From Leptofilum sp050292445 (GTDB lineage Bacteria; Chloroflexota; Anaerolineae; Promineifilales; Promineifilaceae): a DNA stretch of 13,515 bases. A model generated the notes under the pieces. It saw nothing but the letters and a program-made list of their open reading frames with translations. It was not told the DNA's origin and did not search any database. Below, in pieces: positions 5,891 through 12,511 of the stretch (its first letter is position 1; each line of letters begins with the position of its first letter). Where the stretch lies: contig JBNKLQ010000168.1 in NCBI GenBank assembly GCA_050292445.1, positions 1-13,515 of the forward strand, given 5' to 3'. A program made the position numbers and the translations under genes.

Positions 5891-7377
5891 TATTGACTGC
5901 GTCCAATAATCGTGGACGGTTCTGCATCCTGAGTGGTGGGCAAACGCACGATGAACTGGCTGCCTTCACCCTCTTTGCTGCGAGCCAGAATACGGCCGTT
6001 ATGCAGCAGCACCAGTTCTTGCACAATCGATAGTCCCAAACCCGACCCGCTGCGTCCCCCTTCACGCACGCGCGATTTCTCTACCTGGTAAAACCGCTCA
6101 AAAATGCGATCCAGCTGCTCCGGCGGCATCCCCTTGCCCGTGTCTTGCACCGTGAGTTCAACCGCTCTATCGCCATACGGCCGTACCAACAAATGTACCC
6201 GTCCCCCCACTGGCGTATGGTTCAAGCCATTCTCTACCAGATTAGACACCACCTGAACCAGCCGGTCATAATCGCCCCAAATGGGCGGCGCTGGCTCTGC
6301 CTCAAACGTAAGATGAATCTGGTGAGCCTGGGCGCGCGGCAGCATGTTTTGGCGAACGGCCGTACAAACTTCGGCTAACTCCAGCATGGTGCGGTTCAGT
6401 GTCAGTTGTCCTGACTCAATCTTGGCCAAATCCAGCAGTTGGGCCACCATGCGCCCCATCCGCTCCGCCTCACCGTAGATAATGTTGGCTGCCTGCGTCT
6501 GATCTTCAGGGGAAACGGCCGTGCCGTCTAATAGTGCCTGGCTCCACCCCTGAATCGACGTGACCGGCGTCTTTAAATCATGAGAAACATTGGCCACAAA
6601 ATCGCGCTGCGCCTGCCGCGTCGCCGTCACCTGTGCCGACATGCTGTTGAAGCTATCCGCGACGCGCACCACCTCTTCTGGTCCTTCCAGGGGCAGCTGC
6701 TGTTCGTATTCTCCTAGAGCAATCGCTTCGGCCGCTCCCGCCATACGCTGCAACGGTCGGGCCACAGAACGCGCAATGAGCCAGGCCAGCAGTACGGCAA
6801 ACAGCACCCCCACCAGCCCAGCCCGCACAAAAGCCGCACCAAAGCCCAACTCGCGCAGCAGGGCCAATGGCCCCGGCTCCGGCACTGCATACACGACAAC
6901 CCACTGCCCAAAGCCGCTGCTAGAAATTGCCCGCGTATAAACCAGCCAACGATTCCCGTCCGGGTCTTCAAAGCGGACAGCAATCGTATTGGGATCGGTT
7001 GTGGGCAAAGAATCACGCGGTAGCTCGACGCCTTCAATCCTGACCCCCACTAGGCTCTGGGAAGGATCTGAGTCGAAGATGATTTCGGCATTATTGGCGG
7101 TGGCAATGAGGGCCCGAACGTTGTTAGCTTCGGCCGTATCTGTCAATGTTTGCAAAAGCGCCTGCAAAAAGTTTTCCTGATCGGCCCCGCTGGCCTGAAG
7201 GCGAATAACATCATTGCGACTGGCCCGGCTGACAATATCCAGCCGCTGCAAAGCTGGCTGAAAGCGCAGCCGAGGTTGGAGACCCAGGGCCACCAGCGCC
7301 AGGGAGACCACAAACAGGGTCACCACAACGAGAAATGCGTAGGAAAGCAGCAGACGGCTGCGCAAAGAGCGAAACAT
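5890..7377 (-). CDS. Membrane sensor histidine kinase (PhoR-like)
   Basis: A 495-residue transmembrane histidine kinase. One membrane helix spans about 9-32 and another about 181-203; the 150 residues between form an extracytoplasmic sensor with no motif I recognise. A HAMP linker follows (about 204-256, with ARPLQRM and the DSFNSM end). The dimerisation domain has the H-box FVANVSHDLKTPVTSIQG with phospho-acceptor H266. The ATP-binding domain has the N-box around N383 (NLVENGLNHTP), the G1 box DTGKGM (412-417), the F-box FERFYQ (426-431) and the G2 box GSGLGLSIV (444-452). All catalytic elements are intact. It lies downstream of the PhoB-type regulator at 7563-8249, its likely partner, across a 185-bp gap with two inverted repeats. 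No Shine-Dalgarno is seen before the ATG at 7377; a 15-bp repeat arm ends ten bases away. Confidence 0.95.
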   Translation of the reverse strand: MFRSLRSRLLLSYAFLVVVTLFVVSLALVALGLQPRLRFQPALQRLDIVSRASRNDVIRLQASGADQENFLQALLQTLTDTAEANNVRALIATANNAEIIFDSDPSQSLVGVRIEGVELPRDSLPTTDPNTIAVRFEDPDGNRWLVYTRAISSSGFGQWVVVYAVPEPGPLALLRELGFGAAFVRAGLVGVLFAVLLAWLIARSVARPLQRMAGAAEAIALGEYEQQLPLEGPEEVVRVADSFNSMSAQVTATRQAQRDFVANVSHDLKTPVTSIQGWSQALLDGTAVSPEDQTQAANIIYGEAERMGRMVAQLLDLAKIESGQLTLNRTMLELAEVCTAVRQNMLPRAQAHQIHLTFEAEPAPPIWGDYDRLVQVVSNLVENGLNHTPVGGRVHLLVRPYGDRAVELTVQDTGKGMPPEQLDRIFERFYQVEKSRVREGGRSGSGLGLSIVQELVLLHNGRILARSKEGEGSQFIVRLPTTQDAEPSTIIGRSQ

Positions 7378-7387
7378 AGGTTGCTTT

Positions 7388-7448
7388 AGACCCTAAGGGT
7401 TTGGCTGATTAGAAGCAGAAGTTGATTAAGGTTAAACCCTTAGGGTCT
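7388..7448. repeat. 15-bp perfect inverted repeat between regulator and kinase genes
   Basis: AGACCCTAAGGGTTT (7388-7402) and AAACCCTTAGGGTCT (7434-7448) are exact reverse complements across 31 bases. Each arm also carries its own near-palindrome (CCCTAAGGG). On the minus strand no T-run follows, so it is not a standard terminator. It looks like a small REP/MITE-type element or an intercistronic stem controlling processing or kinase expression. Confidence 0.75.
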
Positions 7449-7507
7449 TGAGTGTAAACGGCCGTTATGAAACCGCCATTAAAAAAGTGTAACCACCCTG
7501 TAAAAAT

Positions 7508-7568
7508 CAGTAATCGGTGATTCGGTAAACAGTAATTCAGTATACCGATTACCGCACACCGATTACTG
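7508..7568. repeat. 12-bp inverted repeat with internal short repeats, overlapping the regulator stop codon
   Basis: CAGTAATCGGTG (7508-7519) and CACCGATTACTG (7557-7568) are exact reverse complements. The region between carries further variants of the same words (ATTCGGTA, CAGTAATTCAG, ACCGATTACCG). The right arm includes the last Gln codon and TAA stop of the PhoB-type regulator. It resembles the short interspersed repeat strings seen between genes of many environmental bacteria. Confidence 0.65.
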
Positions 7569-8249
7569 GCTACTGACCAACTTATACCCCATCCCCCACA
7601 CGGTTTCAATTGCCAGGCTGTCGCCCAATTTTTCCCGCAGATGGGCGATGTGGACATCAACGGTCCGGGTCTGGCCATAAAATTCATAGCCCCACACCAG
7701 ATCCAGCAACTGGTCCCGCGACAACACAATGTTTTGATGATCCACCAGCGTCAGCAGCAGATCAAACTCCTTGGTGCGTAAAGGAACGCGCGTGTCCCCC
7801 ACCGTCACCTCGCGGCTTTTGGGATCAATCGTCACCTCGCCAACCTGACGCACCTCGTCGCCAGCATTGCCACTGGCCGAACCGATTGTCCGGCGCAAAA
7901 TGGCACGGACCCGAGCCACCAACTCGCGGGGATTAAATGGCTTGGTCAGGTAATCATCTGCACCCATTTCCAGCCCCACAATTTTGTCGATGTCATCGTC
8001 GCGGGCAGTGAGCATGAGAATGGGTACATTGCTGTCGGCTCGCACGCGGCGGCACACTTCCCAGCCATCTATTTCTGGCAACATCAAATCCAGCACGATG
8101 AGGGCCAGTTCATTCTCCTGCACCAGCTTCAGCGCCTGGGCACCATCCTGGGCCAGGATCACTTTGTAGCCATCTTTCTCCAGGTAAAGTCGGGCCAAAT
8201 CGCGGATGTTGGCCTCATCATCCACGACAAGGATCGTTTCGTTAGGCAT
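7563..8249 (-). CDS. Response regulator, OmpR/PhoB type, partner of the downstream kinase
   Basis: A 228-residue phosphorylation-dependent transcription factor of textbook form. The receiver domain has D10/D11, phosphoacceptor D54 (LIVLDLMLPEIDG), T81 (ILMLTARDD) and K103 in GADDYLTKPFNPREL. The winged-helix domain (about 130-226) has LRTKEFDLLLTLV, the recognition helix TVDVHIAHLREKL and the wing ETVWGMGYKL. Unlike the two tandem regulators at 2695-4272, it has no insertion after the phosphoacceptor. Its ATG shares one base with the TGA of ridA (TGATG), and GAGG within the end of ridA serves as its Shine-Dalgarno, so the two are translationally coupled. The histidine kinase follows on the same strand. 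The signal sensed by the pair is unknown. Confidence 0.95.
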   Translation of the reverse strand: MPNETILVVDDEANIRDLARLYLEKDGYKVILAQDGAQALKLVQENELALIVLDLMLPEIDGWEVCRRVRADSNVPILMLTARDDDIDKIVGLEMGADDYLTKPFNPRELVARVRAILRRTIGSASGNAGDEVRQVGEVTIDPKSREVTVGDTRVPLRTKEFDLLLTLVDHQNIVLSRDQLLDLVWGYEFYGQTRTVDVHIAHLREKLGDSLAIETVWGMGYKLVSSQ

Positions 8250-8638
8250 CAGCCAGCCTCGGGGATTTCGGCCACCATTTCGATTTCAACTTTCGCGCCC
8301 AAGGGCAAGCCGCGCACCGCAAAGGCAGAACGGGCTGGTGGATTATTGCCAATGTAACGGCCGTATACCTCATTCAGCCCACCATAATCTGCCATATCCA
8401 CCAAAAAGACGGTTGTTTTCACCACATGGTCAAAGCTGGTGCCTGCGGCAGTTAGCACGGCGTGTAAATTTTTCATCACCTGCTCTGCCTGCGCCGCAAT
8501 ATCGCCCTCAACCATCTTACCTGTGGCCGGGTTCAACGCCACTTGGCCAGCAGTAAACAGCAAATTCCCCGTGCGCACCGCTTGCGAATAGGGGCCGACC
8601 GCCTTTGGCGCGTCATCCGTGTGAATAATTGTTTTCAT
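8249..8638 (-). CDS. ridA: RidA/YjgF/UK114-family enamine/imine deaminase
   Basis: A 129-residue cytoplasmic RidA protein, which hydrolyses reactive 2-aminoacrylate and related enamines or imines made by PLP enzymes. Landmarks match E. coli RidA well: APKAVGPYSQA (10-20) with Y17, LFTAGQVALNP (28-37), VVKTTVFL (72-79), PPARSAFAVRGLP (100-112) with the substrate-binding R103 (Arg105 in E. coli), and KVEIEMVA (116-123) with E120. A strong Shine-Dalgarno AAAGGAG stands before the ATG at 8638. It is the first gene of a likely operon with a response regulator and histidine kinase; that pairing is odd for a housekeeping deaminase and could reflect either shared regulation or mere convenience. The family assignment is firm, although paralogous subgroups with other substrates exist. 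Confidence 0.95.
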   Translation of the reverse strand: MKTIIHTDDAPKAVGPYSQAVRTGNLLFTAGQVALNPATGKMVEGDIAAQAEQVMKNLHAVLTAAGTSFDHVVKTTVFLVDMADYGGLNEVYGRYIGNNPPARSAFAVRGLPLGAKVEIEMVAEIPEAG

Positions 8639-8715
8639 TTTCTACTCCTTTGATTTGAGGTGAAAAGTGATAAGTGAACTAGCCACATCTCAGTTTGAGC
8701 GAGAAAAGAATAATA

Positions 8716-8786
8716 GGACACTGATTAACACAGATAGACACTGATTTTTGTTTTTTATCTGTGTAAATCAGTGTTCATCAGTGTCC
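8716..8786. repeat. 71-bp palindromic intergenic repeat element (family copy 1)
   Basis: The left arm starts GGACACTGATTAACACAGAT and the right arm ends ATCAGTGTCC; the arms pair with slips, because each contains the words CACTGAT and ACACAGAT in shuffled order. A T-rich centre separates them. It lies in the 204-bp gap between the soluble zinc-ribbon gene and ridA, both on the minus strand. A 10-bp direct repeat, GATAAGTGAA, occurs on either side (8669-8678, 8811-8820). A related copy sits at 12985-13056. On the minus strand the stem is followed by a T-rich tail, so it may also terminate the upstream operon. No clear ridA promoter could be found in this gap. Confidence 0.75.
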
Positions 8787-8842
8787 AATTCCAAAAGTAA
8801 TATGTAGCTAGATAAGTGAAAAGTAAGAAGAATGCCCACTTT

Positions 8843-9439
8843 TTACTTGGTAACTGGTTGCAGCCGCCACCCGCTACCCGCTTGCTGTGCCGGAATGGCC
8901 CACAGCTGGGGAGTCGTTGCTTCAATGGTGAACTGTAAATTTTTGAGCCAATCCTTACGGGCGGCTTCCACGTTAAAAACGACAAATTCCAATAACTTGA
9001 GGGCATCTTCTTGGGTCGTGACTGCTTCTATGAAGGGAAAGTTCTGGGGCTGGGTAGTGCGCTGGAATTGGGGCTGGCGTTGCACCATGTCACCGCCAAG
9101 TTGGCAGGCAGCTTCCGTGGGCATGTCCCAGGCAGGCACATACAGACGGCGCGGGTAGCCCCACAGCTGTTCAGAATCTTGCTGGGCCTGTTTGTTACGC
9201 CCCTGGGTCTGGCGGCTGGTGATGTTCACACGGCCGTTAAACACCCAAAGCGGCAGCCAGGCATCAATTGTTTCCGGTTCCACAGCAGGAGCGGCAAACT
9301 GGGGAGAAATGGTATCCAGACCAGTGTCATTGATGGCAACGGCCGTTTCACAATTTCCACAGCGCAGCACCACCACCTCCGGGTTTTGCGGCTTGAGGGG
9401 TTGGGCACAAGTAGGGCAGCGCAAAGCCAACAACTTCAT
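8843..9439 (-). CDS. Zinc-ribbon protein C of a three-gene cluster, soluble
   Basis: A 198-residue protein I cannot assign to a named function. It starts with a four-Cys zinc ribbon, CPTC (C8, C11) and CGNC (C27, C30), like the two proteins encoded upstream. Two Pro-Trp motifs follow, WLPLWVFNGRVNI (61-73) and YVPAWDMP (100-107), similar in style to the LPYW and YPLW motifs of protein B. There is no signal peptide or membrane segment, unlike A and B. A stretch rich in Gln lies at 84-135. Its ATG overlaps the end of gene B by four bases (ATGA), so translation of C depends on B. The stop codon lies in a hairpin-like sequence next to an intergenic repeat, so its C-terminus may have been altered by repeat insertion. 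Confidence 0.75.
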   Translation of the reverse strand: MKLLALRCPTCAQPLKPQNPEVVVLRCGNCETAVAINDTGLDTISPQFAAPAVEPETIDAWLPLWVFNGRVNITSRQTQGRNKQAQQDSEQLWGYPRRLYVPAWDMPTEAACQLGGDMVQRQPQFQRTTQPQNFPFIEAVTTQEDALKLLEFVVFNVEAARKDWLKNLQFTIEATTPQLWAIPAQQAGSGWRLQPVTK

Positions 9440-10539
9440 CGCTTGCCCCCTTCTGATAATTCTTCCAGCACGCTCATGCCAGAGCGCAACATCTCCTGAA
9501 CATCGCCATCCCCTCCCATAAGGCCACCCGTCAGCGCCGACATCAAACCGCTGCCATCGGATTCACCGGCCAGAGCTGCCTTTCGCGCACCTTTTTGAAT
9601 CTCTTCCACCTCTTCACCATAACGGAAGGCGCGGTACCCAGCCGCAATTAGACCAATCCCCAGGGCAATAGGCATGAGGATAAACAAAAAGCTGCCATCA
9701 TCATCGCTGTTGCCAATGAGCGTGCCCGCCAAAAGGGTGCCATTCACCAAAATGAAGTTGCCCACCGCCAGTCCACCCACCAGCGCCGCTGCCCGGTAGA
9801 AAATGTTGCCGGGCGCTTTGCCGTAGAGGATACGGCCGTTCACCCCATCCACCACCACCTGATAATTTCGCTTATGGTATTCATAGCGCGACACCCACAG
9901 CGGATAGTAAACAATCGACAAACGCTGCCGCAAAAAGTGGAACTTCTCAAAAAACTTGGTGCGCAGGTTGCGCACTTTGCGGCCACGGTAGGTAAAATGC
10001 CGCCCAGCTTCCTCCAGCGCATCGCTATGCGATTCCGACGGCTCAAACACCATCGCCTCGGCGTGCAGGCGGTCGCTGTCGTATGGTTGCAGCTGCTCTT
10101 TAGAGATGGCTACCTGATGCACGCCGTATTCAGCTACGTCAACGGCCGCATCGTTCCAATGCATCATCTCACTGATTTGCACCTCAACCGGGCGGGTGCT
10201 GTCCTTGCCGGACTTCACCCGGCCAAACATCCAGCCCGCCACAAACGATTCCACCCGCCAGTAGGGCAGATAAACCAGAAAGGTGTCTTTAATTTGGGCA
10301 TCTTTGGCCAGGTCTCGCGCTTTTTTCATGCCTTGGAAGAAATTCCCCACCGTTTGCAAAGCGCGTTCCCGCTCCACCACCTGGGGTACCTGCCAGCGGC
10401 GCACGCCACGCACGCCCTGTACCAGCGAGTGCGTATGGCAAAATGGACATTCGACGATGCGATCCCCTTCGGCAACGGGCACCACGCCGCTGCATTCTGG
10501 GCAGGTGAGTCCTTGGGTTTTGTTAGTTGATTGTGCCAT
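9436..10539 (-). CDS. Zinc-ribbon membrane protein B of a three-gene cluster
   Basis: A 367-residue protein of unrecognised function. The N-terminal zinc ribbon has CPEC (C13, C16) and CPFC (C31, C34). A middle domain holds two similar motifs: VYLPYWRVESFVAGWMF (89-105) and VYYPLWVSRYEYHKRNYQVVVDG (210-232) followed by NGRILYGKAP. Two membrane helices lie at about 248-276 and 284-303. A charged tail (306-367) contains a Gly/Met-rich stretch (328-347). With no signal peptide, the zinc ribbon is probably cytoplasmic. The second Pro-Trp block and the helices match protein A, so A and B are paralogues of different length. The start lacks a Shine-Dalgarno, and a GC-rich hairpin repeat ends 11 bases before it. 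C-terminal overlap with gene C indicates a complex or pathway in common. Confidence 0.8.
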   Translation of the reverse strand: MAQSTNKTQGLTCPECSGVVPVAEGDRIVECPFCHTHSLVQGVRGVRRWQVPQVVERERALQTVGNFFQGMKKARDLAKDAQIKDTFLVYLPYWRVESFVAGWMFGRVKSGKDSTRPVEVQISEMMHWNDAAVDVAEYGVHQVAISKEQLQPYDSDRLHAEAMVFEPSESHSDALEEAGRHFTYRGRKVRNLRTKFFEKFHFLRQRLSIVYYPLWVSRYEYHKRNYQVVVDGVNGRILYGKAPGNIFYRAAALVGGLAVGNFILVNGTLLAGTLIGNSDDDGSFLFILMPIALGIGLIAAGYRAFRYGEEVEEIQKGARKAALAGESDGSGLMSALTGGLMGGDGDVQEMLRSGMSVLEELSEGGKR

Positions 10540-10550
10540 AGTTTGTTCGC

Positions 10551-10579
10551 GTAGGGGCGACCCGCCGGGTCGCCCTTAC
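10551..10579. repeat. GC-rich hairpin repeat between zinc-ribbon genes A and B
   Basis: GTAGGGGCGACCC (10551-10563) pairs with GGGTCGCCCTTAC (10567-10579) around GCC; 12 of 13 pairs are Watson-Crick, the other is a G-T. The form GTAGGGGCGACC... is one I recognise as a common dispersed intergenic palindrome in several phyla. It fills most of the 46-bp gap between A and B and ends 11 bases before the start of B. It has no T-run on either strand. Confidence 0.85.
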
Positions 10580-10585
10580 CAATGA

Positions 10586-11404
10586 TTACACGCGGGCAGA
10601 AATGTAGGCAGCAATGCCAAAAATGGGAATGGCCAGCAAAACAGCCACCACAATATACCCTAAAATGCCAAATACAAGCCCTGTGCCATCGGTAGTAAAG
10701 AAGCTGATGGCCGGAATGAGTGCCGCGCAAAAGTAGAGGGCACAGCCCACAGAACCAATGGCCACGTAGGGTACCTCGCGCTTAGACGGGAAAATGCTGG
10801 CAAACACCTGGCTGCTGGCAGCGTCGACAACGGCCGTATACTCCCTCCCCTCAAACTGATATTTAAACAAATACAACGGCAGGTGCACCAGCGAACTCTC
10901 TTTGATTTGTCCAGCAGCAATCTTTTGATTCTCCGCCAGCCATTTACGCACCGTTTCCAGGGGCACCGTCGGCGCAATCGCATCGCCATCCATTGTATGA
11001 TCGTATGCTTCCAGGTCAGAAGCCGGAATGCTTAGTTCGGTGATGTCAATAACAGAGAGAGCGGCGGCCGGTTTCAGCACCACCTTCTCCTTACCTCCTT
11101 GGTCTACACGCACCAGCCACATAGGGAACATCTGGAAAGACGGCCGTTCCAACGCCGCCTTTTTATCTAAATCCTTTACCGTATCATTGCCCCCCATCCA
11201 GCGGCGGACTGCGGCAGAAGCGGCCGTTTCATCCACCGTAGCACGCACGGCATAGTGCAGCACCGCACCGCTCTTGTCTACAAAGTTGGTCGCGCCGCAA
11301 AATTCGCAAGTAACAAATTGCGATCCTTGCTCTACGGGAAGAACGGCCGCACATTGGTGGCATAAAATTTGGGTTTCGGGGGAAGCTGTGGCAAATTCAT
11401 CCAT
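10586..11404 (-). CDS. Zinc-ribbon membrane protein A of a three-gene cluster
   Basis: A 272-residue protein of unrecognised function, first in the cluster. I chose the ATG at 11404; the frame is open from a TTG at 11455, which would add 17 hydrophobic residues before the zinc ribbon and has no good ribosome site. The ribbon is CHQC (C15, C18) and CEFC (C33, C36). The middle domain has FPMWLVRV (93-100) and LVHLPLYLFKYQFEGREYTA (172-191) followed by VVDAASSQVFASIFP. Two membrane helices lie at about 212-236 and 242-268, and the protein ends directly after the second. The block from the Pro motif to the helices aligns by eye with B at 210-300, so the two arose by duplication. The order ribbon, Pro-aromatic domain and membrane hairpin suggests a membrane-bound cytoplasmic zinc protein; nothing shows what it binds. 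Confidence 0.78.
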   Translation of the reverse strand: MDEFATASPETQILCHQCAAVLPVEQGSQFVTCEFCGATNFVDKSGAVLHYAVRATVDETAASAAVRRWMGGNDTVKDLDKKAALERPSFQMFPMWLVRVDQGGKEKVVLKPAAALSVIDITELSIPASDLEAYDHTMDGDAIAPTVPLETVRKWLAENQKIAAGQIKESSLVHLPLYLFKYQFEGREYTAVVDAASSQVFASIFPSKREVPYVAIGSVGCALYFCAALIPAISFFTTDGTGLVFGILGYIVVAVLLAIPIFGIAAYISARV

Positions 11405-11488
11405 ATCAATGGCATTGTACTCAAAAGACAAAAAAAGACGCAAGCCAATCTTCAATATACTCTTTTAAGGTTAGAATTTTTCGGTAGC

Positions 11489-11565
11489 TTTATACCAAGG
11501 CGCAAAGAAACCAAGAAACAAAGGTTTTTCTTTGTGCCTTCCAAACCTTTGTTTCCTGGTATAAA
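11489..11565. repeat. 77-bp imperfect palindromic repeat element upstream of efp
   Basis: Terminal inverted repeats TTTATACCA (11489-11497) and TGGTATAAA (11557-11565) enclose internally repeated words: GCAAAGAAA, AACAAAGG and CTTTGTG, CCTTTGTTT. The sequence reads as shuffled copies of a GCAAAG/CTTTGC unit, a style familiar from dispersed repeats in environmental bacteria. It lies in the 315-bp gap between the divergent zinc-ribbon operon and efp. The remainder of that gap holds a possible efp promoter and a stretch (11669-11690) resembling other dispersed repeats; no gene is visible. Confidence 0.7.
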
Positions 11566-11598
11566 TTTCTAAGGTCTCATAATTACGCACCTAAGTTT

Positions 11599-11611
11599 GT
11601 TTATGATAAAC
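11599..11611 (+). promoter_or_regulatory. Possible -10 box within a dyad upstream of efp
   Basis: TATGAT (11602-11607) is -10-like and lies inside a perfect dyad GTTTA-TGA-TAAAC. No good -35 is seen at the usual distance. The leader to the efp ATG would be about 105 bases. Confidence 0.25.
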
Positions 11612-11719
11612 TCAGCAGTCGAGGATTTAAGACTCACATAACCAAAGAAAATCTGGCAGCCGGAAGCACATCTTTCTGAGCCTCCGTGTCTCTGCATTAA
11701 AATCAAGGAGCAACCAACC

Positions 11720-12277
11720 ATGATCGATGTCAATCAGCTACGTCGCGGGGTAAGCTTTACCCAAGATGGCAATCTTTATAAAGTTTCGGAATACAGCCAC
11801 AGTAAACCAGGGCGCGGTAAAGCCACCATCCGCGTAACCGTGCGAGATTTGCGCTCTGGCTCTAACTTCCAAATCACCTTCACCTCTGGTGATCGTGTGG
11901 AAGATATTCGGTTGGACAAACAAGTCTTCCAATATCTGTATGATGATGGAACTTTTTATGTCTTTATGAACACCAGCAACTACGAGCAAAAGCAGGTAAA
12001 TCACCACGTTTTGGAAGATGACAAGGAGTTCCTTCTCGACAATATGGAATTGGAACTACTGATGTATGAAGGGGAAGTGCTGGATTATGTGCTACCCAAA
12101 ACAATGGATTTTGAAGTCGTAGAAGCAGAAAATGCCGTCGCTGGCGATACGGCTACCGGTGCCACCAAAGAGGTCATCACCAGCACTGGCTTGAAAGTGA
12201 AAACGCCCTTGTTCGTTAACATAGGCGACAAAATCCGGGTCAACACCGAATCCCGCGAATATATTACCCGCGTCTGA
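11720..12277 (+). CDS. efp: Translation elongation factor P
   Basis: A 185-residue EF-P, which binds between the P and E sites of the ribosome and rescues stalling at proline runs. The three beta-barrel domains are complete: KOW-like (about 1-63), OB fold (about 66-127, with FQYLYDDGTFYVFMNTSNYEQ) and the C-terminal OB fold with the EF-P signature near FVNIGDKIRVNTESREYITRV. The loop that reaches the peptidyl-transferase centre reads SKPGRGKA, so the tip residue is Arg32, not the Lys of E. coli. Arg at this place is rhamnosylated by EarP in some Proteobacteria, but Thermus-type EF-P also has Arg there, so modification cannot be assumed. AAGGAG (11705-11710) sits nine bases before the ATG. No ACGGCCGT copy lies within the gene. 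A strong terminator follows. Confidence 0.97.
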   Translation: MIDVNQLRRGVSFTQDGNLYKVSEYSHSKPGRGKATIRVTVRDLRSGSNFQITFTSGDRVEDIRLDKQVFQYLYDDGTFYVFMNTSNYEQKQVNHHVLEDDKEFLLDNMELELLMYEGEVLDYVLPKTMDFEVVEAENAVAGDTATGATKEVITSTGLKVKTPLFVNIGDKIRVNTESREYITRV

Positions 12278-12328
12278 TTTTCTACCATTTTGGGTGAAAC
12301 CGTTGCCCAATGTCACGGTTAATTGCTG

Positions 12329-12370
12329 AAAAGCGCTTTGAGCAGCATGGCTTAAAGCGCTTTTTGTTTT
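12329..12370 (+). terminator. Rho-independent terminator after efp
   Basis: AAAAGCGCTTTGAGC (12329-12343) pairs with GCTTAAAGCGCTTTT (12350-12364), 15 pairs with one G-U, around a six-base loop. The stem runs into a T-rich tail (12361-12370). It starts about 50 bp after the efp stop. Confidence 0.92.
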
Positions 12371-12385
12371 GCAGCAAGAAAGATA

Positions 12386-12415
12386 TTGCCATTTCCCAGT
12401 GGATTGTGCTATAGT
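12386..12415 (+). promoter_or_regulatory. Sigma-70 promoter of the LysM gene
   Basis: TTGCCA (12386-12391) and TATAGT (12410-12415) are 18 bp apart, each matching consensus at five of six positions, and a TG at 12407-12408 makes an extended -10. It lies between the efp terminator and the LysM gene, giving a leader of about 90 bases that includes one ACGGCCGT copy (12464-12471). Confidence 0.75.
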
Positions 12416-12497
12416 GCCAGCAGGGTTTTATGTTAATAAACGGCAGGTGAAACGGTGGGCAAAACGGCCGTTCCCCAATCTGCCACTGGCTACTTCT

Positions 12498-12509
12498 AGG
12501 AGGTCCTCC
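12498..12509 (+). promoter_or_regulatory. Strong Shine-Dalgarno embedded in a palindrome
   Basis: AGGAGG (12498-12503) lies eight bases before the ATG at 12512 and is followed at once by TCCTCC, so GGAGG-T-CCTCC is a perfect palindrome. The one-base centre cannot close a hairpin by itself, but partial pairing or pairing between transcripts could mask the site. Confidence 0.6.
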
Positions 12510-12511
12510 CC

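Noticed and set aside
8639..8842. CRISPR-like array in the repeat-rich gap before ridA
   Set aside because: The short repeats are palindromic arm words in shuffled order, without regular spacers or cas genes nearby.
9874..10530. Long plus-strand open frame of 218 codons opposite zinc-ribbon gene B
   Set aside because: It lies wholly opposite a frame with clear zinc-ribbon and membrane motifs, has no ribosome site or recognisable domain, and its composition (His/Arg-rich) is typical of an antisense shadow.
10326..10730. Minus-strand frame of 134 codons across the A-B junction
   Set aside because: It crosses the hairpin repeat and overlaps the ends of two supported genes in another frame; no domain or start signal is visible.
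11405..11455. Extended TTG start for zinc-ribbon gene A
   Set aside because: It would add 17 residues before a family-typical N-terminus and has no convincing ribosome site; the ATG at 11404 was preferred, with some doubt.
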